Source of the DNA: JBBIJR01 sp037445875
Lineage (GTDB): Bacteria > CLD3 > SB21
Length of the DNA: 5,547 nucleotides
Reading direction: 5' to 3'
Assembly (NCBI GenBank): GCA_037445875.1
Contig: JBBIJR010000130.1
Location: 1-5,547 of the forward strand
In this document: positions 1 through 4,670 of the stretch, piece by piece
Layout: each line of letters begins with the position of its first letter
How positions within the stretch are numbered: the stretch's first letter is position 1
Position numbers and translations under genes: made by a program
Notes under the pieces: generated by a model
Databases searched by the model: none
What the model saw: only the letters and a program-made list of their open reading frames with translations
Told to the model about the DNA's origin: nothing

Positions 1-1283
1 TGTTTGATGGGAAAATAGAGGCGAAACACCGAACCGCGCCCTTCCTCGCTCTGCACATCAATTCTCCCGCGGTGCCGTTTCAAAATGTCGTACGAGATGG
101 TGAGACCCAGTCCGGTGCCGTCGAATTCGCTCTTCGTCGTAAATCCGGGCTCGAAGATCTTGTCGAGGTGTTCCTTCGGGATCCCCACCCCGTTGTCCTT
201 GATCTCGACGATCACGTGGTCCGCGTCCCGCATGGTCCGGATGCACACCCGTCCCTCTTTCCGGATCGCCTGGGCGGCATTGTTGATCATATTGATCATC
301 ACCTGCGCGATCGGTCCGGGCAGTCCCATGATGCGCGGCACGTCGCCGTATTCCTTGACGAACTCGACCTGGTGCTTGAACTTGGACTTGAGCAGGTTGA
401 GGGCGCGGTCGATCTGGTTGTTGAGATCGGTGAGGATGAACTCGGCATCGTCGAGGCGCGAGAATCCGCGCAGGTCCTCGATCACTTCGGTGACCAGATC
501 GCAGGAGTGGTTGATGATGCCCATGGCCGCATCGAACTCATGAACCGCATTCTCTATGTTCAGATCTTTGGGGAAGGACTTCCTGAAGTCCTCCGCAGGC
601 GATTTGGATTTCAACCAGTGATCGACGCGCGTCAGGACGTCCTTGATGGTGTCCCACTCGAAGGCCATCAGGCGCGTGCTGTTATTGATGTTCGTGATCG
701 GATTGCGGATTTCGTGGGCGATGCTGCCCATGAGTTTGCCCAACATCGACATCTTCTCGGAGCGAATCAGTTGGTCCTGCGCGTTCTTGAGATTGTCGTA
801 GGCCTCCTGCAACTCCCGCAGTGCCCTTTCCAGTTCCTTGTTCTTCGCATAATAGTCGAGTCCCCGCCGCACGATGATCTTGAGATCGTCGGGCTCGAAA
901 GGTTTGGTCAGGTACTGGAAGACACGCCCGGAGTTGATCGAGTCGATAAGATCCTTGACATCCGTGTACCCGGTCAGGATGATCCGGATGGCATCCGGCT
1001 TGATGTGGATCGACTGGTTGAGGAATTCCGTGCCGGACATCACCGGCATGCGTTGATCGGAGATGATGAGGGAAATATTGGGATTGTTGCGCATGGAGTC
1101 CAGCGCCTCTTTGCCGCTGGAGGCCGTATGGACGACGTACTCGTCCGAGAGGATCCGGCGGAGCGCCTTAAGGACGTTCTCCTCATCGTCGACGACGAGA
1201 ATCTCCGGGCGGACTCCTTTGGGTAATTCCGTCGAAGGGACACCCGTATCTGTCTGAGCACTTGCCAGCCTTTTCAGAGCCAT
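1..1283 (-). CDS. Soluble REC-HisKA-HATPase sensor histidine kinase (C-terminus cut by window edge)
   Basis: The reverse strand reads open from ATG at 1283 to the window edge: 427 complete codons and no stop. Residues about 27-143 form a receiver domain with the acidic pair D32/D33, phosphoacceptor D76 (in SDQRMP), T104 and K127-P128. A helical, probably coiled-coil linker (about 143-180) leads to a HisKA domain with H190 in the H-box HEIRNP. The ATPase domain has the N-box pair N331/N335, the G1 box DNGVG at 363-367, an F-box at FEPGFTTK from 377, and the G2 box GTGLGL at 389-394. All catalytic residues are present, so it should autophosphorylate. No transmembrane segment or PAS domain is visible, so it is predicted cytosolic and may be controlled through phosphorylation of its own receiver. 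The receiver resembles those of HupR/RpfG-type regulators. The DHp hairpin is longer than usual. No in-frame start lies in the leader upstream, and no Shine-Dalgarno sequence is evident. At most a short C-terminal tail is missing. Its signal and partner are unknown. Confidence 0.93.
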   Translation of the reverse strand, partial: MALKRLASAQTDTGVPSTELPKGVRPEILVVDDEENVLKALRRILSDEYVVHTASSGKEALDSMRNNPNISLIISDQRMPVMSGTEFLNQSIHIKPDAIRIILTGYTDVKDLIDSINSGRVFQYLTKPFEPDDLKIIVRRGLDYYAKNKELERALRELQEAYDNLKNAQDQLIRSEKMSMLGKLMGSIAHEIRNPITNINNSTRLMAFEWDTIKDVLTRVDHWLKSKSPAEDFRKSFPKDLNIENAVHEFDAAMGIINHSCDLVTEVIEDLRGFSRLDDAEFILTDLNNQIDRALNLLKSKFKHQVEFVKEYGDVPRIMGLPGPIAQVMINMINNAAQAIRKEGRVCIRTMRDADHVIVEIKDNGVGIPKEHLDKIFEPGFTTKSEFDGTGLGLTISYDILKRHRGRIDVQSEEGRGSVFRLYFPIK

Positions 1284-1316
1284 CCGAATGCCACTCGTGA
1301 AGGGATGCGTCGCGTT

Positions 1317-1345
1317 ATTGTAGCGAATGGATCATTGGAAATCAA
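1317..1345 (-). promoter_or_regulatory. Putative sigma-70-type promoter of the histidine kinase gene
   Basis: On the minus strand, TTGATT (1340-1345) and TACAAT (1317-1322) are separated by exactly 17 bases. They match the consensus at 4 of 6 and 5 of 6 positions. Transcription would begin near 1310, giving a leader of about 27 bases before the ATG at 1283. The -35 box overlaps the TGA stop (1342-1344) of the upstream acyltransferase gene. The kinase could therefore be transcribed on its own as well as by read-through from the lipM-rnhA-acyltransferase cluster. This is a motif match only; no terminator separates the two genes. Confidence 0.5.
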
Positions 1346-2187
1346 GGGGTTTTCCAGAACCGATGCTGCCATAACCACTGCTCCGGATGGGCCCGCACAG
1401 CATTTCCGGCCGCATCTAGCATGACACGCGTGATGGTTTTTTCGTCCGCTGATGAGGGTATCTCAAGCCGGACGAAAGCGAACCGGTGAAGGCCGGAGCC
1501 GGCACGGACGGTGTACGTCAGGTACACGGGCAGGCCGAAAGTTCTTACCAGATGGGCGGGACCACGCGCCGCACGGCACGGGCGCCCGAGAAAAACGGAC
1601 GGGACGGAGTTTCTGCCGGAGTCCTGGTCCACCATGAGTCCGATGCAGTACCGGTCGCGGGCCGCTTGCAGCACGCCGCGAAGATCGTCGTCATAAACCG
1701 TCACCACGCCCGCTCGCCGGCGTTCACGATCTATCAGGCGATCCACAAACGGATTGGCTTGTCTCCGCACGATGACGCAAAGCCGCACCCCTTTCTGCAC
1801 CAGGGCCTTGGCCAGGAGCTCCCAACTGCCCAGATGCAGCGAAACCACCACCGCTCCGCGACGGGTTTCTTCCATGAATCCTCCGGGCAGGCGGAATTCC
1901 CCTGACTGCATCATAGAGGGATCAAACCTGCCCAGCAGCGCCAGTTCGAACATCGATCGCCCCGCATTGGCGTAGGCACCGCGAACGATCCGGCGCTCAT
2001 CGGCCTCGCTGAGATCGCTGAGCCGGAGGTTGTCGCGGACGGCATGGGCACGAACTCCGAATAAGAGGAACGCGCGTCCCGCAGCGGCACCGGCGGCGGA
2101 GATGACCCGGGCAGGAAAGACGGACAGCACACTTCGGATGGAGGCAAGGATCAGGAACTCAAGCGCATGCCGAACTCTGCGCAACAT
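1342..2187 (-). CDS. LpxL/HtrB-family lipid A (Kdo2-lipid IVA) late acyltransferase
   Basis: The 281-residue product belongs to the LpxL/LpxM/LpxP lysophospholipid acyltransferase family. These enzymes add a secondary acyl chain to the lipid A precursor on the inner face of the cytoplasmic membrane. A hydrophobic N-terminal segment (about 9-30) suggests a membrane anchor. The catalytic HX4E motif is H118-E123 (HLGSWE). Further family features are VDQD at 186-189, the FLGRP block near 199-203, and the C-terminal EQWLWQHR block, with H275 and R276. The length is slightly below the roughly 300 residues of the E. coli enzymes. I chose the ATG at 2187 because it overlaps the rnhA stop as TAATG and fits the family's N-terminus; the open frame extends to 2307, but that part lies inside rnhA. 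No clear Shine-Dalgarno sequence precedes it, so translation probably depends on re-initiation after rnhA. Which acyl chain and position it serves cannot be told. Other acyltransferases of this fold are possible but less likely. Confidence 0.85.
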   Translation of the reverse strand: MLRRVRHALEFLILASIRSVLSVFPARVISAAGAAAGRAFLLFGVRAHAVRDNLRLSDLSEADERRIVRGAYANAGRSMFELALLGRFDPSMMQSGEFRLPGGFMEETRRGAVVVSLHLGSWELLAKALVQKGVRLCVIVRRQANPFVDRLIDRERRRAGVVTVYDDDLRGVLQAARDRYCIGLMVDQDSGRNSVPSVFLGRPCRAARGPAHLVRTFGLPVYLTYTVRAGSGLHRFAFVRLEIPSSADEKTITRVMLDAAGNAVRAHPEQWLWQHRFWKTP

Positions 2188-2642
2188 TACTTGAGGTGAA
2201 GGTTGGCCAGACGGTCCGCGCGCTCGTTGTAGATGTCGCCCGCGTGGCCCTTGACTTTTTCGAACCGGACGTCGTGCTGTTGCACGAGGTGCAGGAGTTC
2301 CTCCCACAGCTCGCGGTTCTTGACCGGGCTCTTGCCCCGGGTCTTCCAGCCGTTTCGCAGCCAGCTATAGATCCATCGGCGCTCGAAGGCGTTGACCAGG
2401 TAGGCGCTGTCCGAGTAGACGGTTACGCGTGAACGCAAACGCAGGCACTTAAGAGCCTCCACGACGGCCCTCAATTCCATCCGGTTGTTCGTGGTCTGCT
2501 GTTCCGCGCCGGCAATCTCCTTGTCGATGGGGGCTCCGTTGCGGCGGGTGATCAGGACGGCTGCCCAGGCCCCGGGGCCCGGATTACCTTTGCAAGCACC
2601 GTCGGCGTAGATCGTGACTTCAGGCAGACTTCCGCTACTCAA
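2187..2642 (-). CDS. rnhA: Ribonuclease HI
   Basis: This enzyme cleaves the RNA strand of RNA:DNA hybrids, removing primers and R-loops in the cytosol. From the chosen TTG start it has 151 residues, close to the 155 of E. coli RNase HI. The acidic catalytic set is complete: D14 (YADGACKGNPG), E56 (NNRMEL), D78 (YSDSAY) and D143 (NERADRLA), with the mobile-loop H133 in VKGHAGD. The Trp- and Lys-rich basic protrusion (about 88-108) is present, so it is the E. coli-like rather than the handle-less form. An ATG exists upstream at 2699, but it would put about 62 bases of the gene inside lipM and add a 19-residue extension not typical of the family. The TTG at 2642 sits 9 bases after GGAGG and overlaps the lipM end by only 8 bases. 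The stop overlaps the next gene's ATG by one base, which suggests translational coupling. Confidence 0.95.
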   Translation of the reverse strand: MSSGSLPEVTIYADGACKGNPGPGAWAAVLITRRNGAPIDKEIAGAEQQTTNNRMELRAVVEALKCLRLRSRVTVYSDSAYLVNAFERRWIYSWLRNGWKTRGKSPVKNRELWEELLHLVQQHDVRFEKVKGHAGDIYNERADRLANLHLK

Positions 2643-3393
2643 CCGGATGCCCCTCCTTAACCGCACGAATGCCGAATTCGATCCCGAACGCGTCCGCAAA
2701 CGAAGCGGCTACGCTCTCTTTGAGCGACACCACGTCCACATCGATGTACCGGCATACCTCCGTAGTTTTGGCGGCCATGAGCGCAACAAGGCGAGATCTT
2801 TCATTCTCCGGCAGACGGAGGAACTCCGGCAGTTTGAGATGAGCGGGTCCGAGGAGAATCGACCCGTGTTGCAGAACGGCGCCGGGATACCTTCGCTGCG
2901 CGCTGCCGACGATCTTTCGGCCTTCCACCTGGATCTCGTGGCGCGCGGTACTGGCAAAACACGAAGCCGACGACGGATGCCGGTACCAGCTTCTCAGGTC
3001 GGCCTGCTCTCTGTTCAACTCCGCGGGCACTCCCACCGACCGCAGTCCTTCGGCGAGCGCACAACCAATGCGGTAATGGGTCTCCTCGATACTTCTTTCC
3101 GGCTCATCCCGAAACACGACACTGTACGTCAGCTCTTCGGCGTGGAGGATGGCGCGTCCGCCGGTTGGCCGATGAACCACGTCCACACCTTCCCTACGGC
3201 AACGGTCGTGATCAATGTCGCTCCATTTCTGGTTTCGGCCGAGAGAAATGCAGAAGGGCCGCCATTGAAAGAACCGGAGGGTCGGAGCCGAGGCCCCGCA
3301 GGCCACGCCGCGCGCCAGTTGTTCGTCAAACGCCATGTTGAACGCACCGGTGTTCCATCCGCTGTCGATCAAGCGCCAACGCTCTGCGCTCAT
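2635..3393 (-). CDS. lipM: LipM-type octanoyltransferase / lipoate-protein ligase A family protein
   Basis: This 252-residue single-domain protein has the biotin/lipoate A/B protein ligase fold. Members transfer octanoyl or lipoyl groups onto carrier-protein lysines for 2-oxoacid dehydrogenases and the glycine cleavage system. Visible motifs are the opening WRLIDSGWNTGAFNMAFDE, RPTGGR at 76-81, ELTYSV at 87-92, GRKIVGSAQ at 158-166 with conserved K160, and HGSIL at 176-180. C145 in SASCF lies where LipM octanoyltransferases carry their nucleophilic cysteine. The large C-terminal accessory domain of E. coli LplA is absent. Both points favour LipM over an ATP-dependent ligase, but the assignment within the family is an inference. 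A GTG at 3459 would extend it by 22 residues. I prefer the ATG at 3393 because it has AAGG 8 bases upstream, matches the family's N-terminus, and lies downstream of a good promoter that the extension would swallow. It is the first gene of the leftward cluster. Confidence 0.85.
   Translation of the reverse strand: MSAERWRLIDSGWNTGAFNMAFDEQLARGVACGASAPTLRFFQWRPFCISLGRNQKWSDIDHDRCRREGVDVVHRPTGGRAILHAEELTYSVVFRDEPERSIEETHYRIGCALAEGLRSVGVPAELNREQADLRSWYRHPSSASCFASTARHEIQVEGRKIVGSAQRRYPGAVLQHGSILLGPAHLKLPEFLRLPENERSRLVALMAAKTTEVCRYIDVDVVSLKESVAASFADAFGIEFGIRAVKEGHPVE
2652..2658 (-). promoter_or_regulatory. Strong Shine-Dalgarno sequence deciding the rnhA TTG start
   Basis: The minus strand reads AAGGAGG here, inside the last codons of lipM, with 9 bases between GGAGG and the TTG codon at 2642-2640. 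It is the best ribosome binding site in the window. It explains why rnhA should start at a rare TTG rather than at the ATG at 2699. Confidence 0.75.
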
Positions 3394-3444
3394 GAGAAAA
3401 GCCTTGCGCTGAATAAAAGATTCGGGTAAATTCTCAAGCGTTCG

Positions 3445-3473
3445 AATATACACCGGCACGTTCTTCTTTACAA
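3445..3473 (-). promoter_or_regulatory. Putative sigma-70-type promoter of the lipM-rnhA-acyltransferase cluster
   Basis: On the minus strand, TTGTAA (3468-3473) and TATATT (3445-3450) are separated by 17 bases. They match the consensus at 4 of 6 and 5 of 6 positions. The start site would fall near 3438, giving a leader of about 45 bases before the ATG at 3393. Because the -10 box lies inside the longer GTG-initiated reading frame of lipM, this promoter supports the shorter protein. It sits in the 97-base gap between divergent genes, so a regulator binding here could affect pgsA too. No operator repeat is obvious. Confidence 0.45.
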
Positions 3474-3490
3474 GATTTCAATTCGTAGTC

Positions 3491-4105
3491 ATGCGGTTCC
3501 TTCCCAATATCCTGACGGTCCTGCGGATCATCCTTACTCCGTTTTTTGTGTTCTGCCTTCTCCAGGAGGAGTGGCAGGCATGGGCCATCGTGATCTTCGT
3601 GGTCGCTTCGCTGACGGACTGGTATGACGGCTACCTTGCACGGAAGTATCGGTTCAATTCCGACTGGGGGACCTTTCTCGATCCGCTCGCGGACAAGATT
3701 CTGATCCTGTCTGCGTTTTTTTCGTTCGTATACCTGGGGCTGATCAAGCTGTGGATGGTGATGATCATCGTAGGCCGCGACTTCGTTGTTACCGGGCTCC
3801 GATCGTATGCCCTCAGCGTGGGTAAGCCGATGAGCACGAATGTGGTCGCCAAGCTGAAAACAGCCACCCAGATGGCCATGATCGCGATCATTCTGACGTT
3901 CTTGGCTCTCCAGTCCGTACATACCCAGACCGCACACTTTCGGGAGCAGATCGTCAAGACGGTCGTCACGTTTGAGAGTTTTCATGTCATTTACACCGGG
4001 ATGCTGGTTGTGACGATTCTCACGGCCTTCTCGGGCGTGTATTATCTTTACCAGAACAGGAATGTGCTTCGCCATCTCGGCGCCCTCATTGCTTTCAAGG
4101 ATTAG
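3491..4105 (+). CDS. pgsA: CDP-diacylglycerol--glycerol-3-phosphate 3-phosphatidyltransferase (PGP synthase)
   Basis: PgsA makes phosphatidylglycerophosphate from CDP-diacylglycerol and glycerol-3-phosphate in the cytoplasmic membrane, the committed step to phosphatidylglycerol and cardiolipin. The 204-residue protein shows the full CDP-alcohol phosphatidyltransferase signature: D43, D46-G47-x2-A50-R51-x8-G60-x3-D64-x3-D68. Its opening, LPNILTVLRIILTPFF, and the GRDFVVTGLR segment at 95-104 are typical of PgsA rather than of phosphatidylserine or cardiolipin synthases. Hydrophobic segments at about 8-25, 30-42, 70-95, 125-142 and 165-187 fit a multi-pass membrane enzyme. The ATG at 3491 matches the usual N-terminus, and no other in-frame start lies close upstream. 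No Shine-Dalgarno sequence is visible before it. pgpA, the next enzyme of the pathway, follows after only 17 bases, supporting both the assignment and co-transcription. Among CDP-alcohol transferases the substrate is inferred from these features. Confidence 0.93.
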   Translation: MRFLPNILTVLRIILTPFFVFCLLQEEWQAWAIVIFVVASLTDWYDGYLARKYRFNSDWGTFLDPLADKILILSAFFSFVYLGLIKLWMVMIIVGRDFVVTGLRSYALSVGKPMSTNVVAKLKTATQMAMIAIILTFLALQSVHTQTAHFREQIVKTVVTFESFHVIYTGMLVVTILTAFSGVYYLYQNRNVLRHLGALIAFKD

Positions 4106-4122
4106 GTCCCCCCACCCGTTTC

Positions 4123-4614
4123 ATGCATAGACTTGCGAAGATCCTGGCGACCGGCTGCGGCTGCGGTTATGTGCCGGTGGCGCCCGGCACCTCGGCCAGT
4201 CTTGTGACCGGCATACTGTTTTTCGTCCTGATTCCCCATCCCTCTTCCGTGTTGATTCACGTGTTTTTCTTTGTTATACTGGGCGTGCTTTTTGCGGTCG
4301 GCGTGTGGTCGTCCACCGTCGTCGAGTCCGTTCACGGACCGGACCCGTCCATCGTGGTGATCGATGAGATCGTGGGTATGGGAGTGGGCCTTCTGGCCGT
4401 GCCCGGACACTGGGCGTGGGTTGGTGCGTCATTCGTGCTTTTCCGGTTCTTCGATATTTCCAAATGGGCGGGCATCAGGCGGCTGGAGTACCTGCCCCGC
4501 GGATGGGGCATCATGATGGACGATCTGGCGTCGGGAGTGTATGCGAATGCGATCGTACAAGCGCTGATACTGTGCGTTGATCCGGGCTCGTCCCTGATCC
4601 TGAACTGGAAATGA
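4123..4614 (+). CDS. pgpA: Phosphatidylglycerophosphatase A
   Basis: PgpA removes the terminal phosphate from phosphatidylglycerophosphate, giving phosphatidylglycerol at the cytoplasmic membrane. The 163-residue length is near that of E. coli PgpA (about 170). Family blocks appear in order: a Gly-rich opening followed by APGTSAS (20-26), VIDEIVG at 79-85 with D81/E82, FRFFDISK at 107-114, and GWGIMMDDLASG at 127-138 with D133/D134. Hydrophobic stretches at about 27-66, 84-108 and 139-152 fit membrane helices. The block after FDI reads K-W-A-G, whereas most family members have K-P-x-P; the acidic residues thought to be catalytic are intact, so it is probably active. The start follows the pgsA stop by 17 bases with no clear Shine-Dalgarno sequence, which points to coupling with pgsA. 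The stop codon forms ATGA with a downstream ATG at 4611. Confidence 0.93.
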   Translation: MHRLAKILATGCGCGYVPVAPGTSASLVTGILFFVLIPHPSSVLIHVFFFVILGVLFAVGVWSSTVVESVHGPDPSIVVIDEIVGMGVGLLAVPGHWAWVGASFVLFRFFDISKWAGIRRLEYLPRGWGIMMDDLASGVYANAIVQALILCVDPGSSLILNWK

Positions 4615-4670
4615 CCAATGCATCCGATCGGATATGGAACCTACCACTGATTGAGGAGACGGTTCAATGA
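4611..4670 (+). CDS. Possible 19-residue mini-ORF bridging pgpA and sucD
   Basis: An ATG at 4611 overlaps the pgpA stop as ATGA. The frame stays open for 19 codons (beginning MTNASDRIW) and ends at TGA 4668-4670, which overlaps the sucD ATG at 4667, again as ATGA. It thus spans the 52-base gap from stop to start. The sucD Shine-Dalgarno lies inside its last codons. It could act as a coupling or leader peptide linking translation of pgpA to sucD. No homology is recognised, only a weak GGAA precedes its ATG, and a short open frame of this kind can arise by chance, so it is a candidate only. Confidence 0.2.
   Translation: MTNASDRIWNLPLIEETVQ
4622..4633. repeat. 12-base perfect palindrome upstream of sucD
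   Basis: The sequence ATCCGATCGGAT is its own reverse complement and lies in the pgpA-sucD gap, about 33 bases before the sucD start. It has no loop and no following T-run, so it is not a terminator. It could be a dimer-binding operator, but roughly one such palindrome is expected by chance in a window of this size. Confidence 0.25.
4653..4658 (+). promoter_or_regulatory. Shine-Dalgarno sequence of sucD
   Basis: GAGGAG ends 8 bases before the ATG at 4667, an ideal spacing. It fixes the sucD start and is stronger than anything seen before pgsA or pgpA, so sucD can be translated independently of them. Confidence 0.75.

Noticed and set aside
72..1226. A 384-codon open frame on the plus strand
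   Set aside because: It lies entirely antisense to the histidine kinase, whose domains and catalytic motifs are complete. The antisense product has no recognisable motif and is a GC-driven shadow.
1284..1341. Terminator between the acyltransferase gene and the kinase gene
   Set aside because: No GC-rich stem followed by a T-run was seen on the minus strand; the gap is better explained by a promoter.
2188..2307. N-terminal 40-residue extension of the lipid A acyltransferase
   Set aside because: It is Arg/Pro-rich, lies inside rnhA in another frame, and is unlike the family's membrane-anchor N-terminus. The ATG at 2187 coupled to the rnhA stop is a better start.
2614..3429. A 271-codon plus-strand open frame across lipM
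   Set aside because: It is antisense to lipM, which has all family motifs; the plus-strand product shows none.
3404..3432. Possible rightward pgsA promoter TTGCGC-17-TAAATT
   Set aside because: It matches the consensus at only 3 of 6 and 4 of 6 positions; the spacing is right, but the match is too weak to annotate.
3394..3459. GTG-initiated 22-residue extension of lipM
   Set aside because: It precedes the conserved family opening and overlaps a good -10 box. The ATG at 3393 has AAGG at suitable spacing.
3434..4075. A 213-codon minus-strand open frame across pgsA
   Set aside because: It is a shadow of pgsA; the product is His/Gln/Arg-rich, as expected from antisense of a hydrophobic protein.
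4615..4666. Terminator between pgpA and sucD
   Set aside because: The only inverted repeat is a loopless palindrome without a T-run, so there is no sign of an intrinsic terminator.
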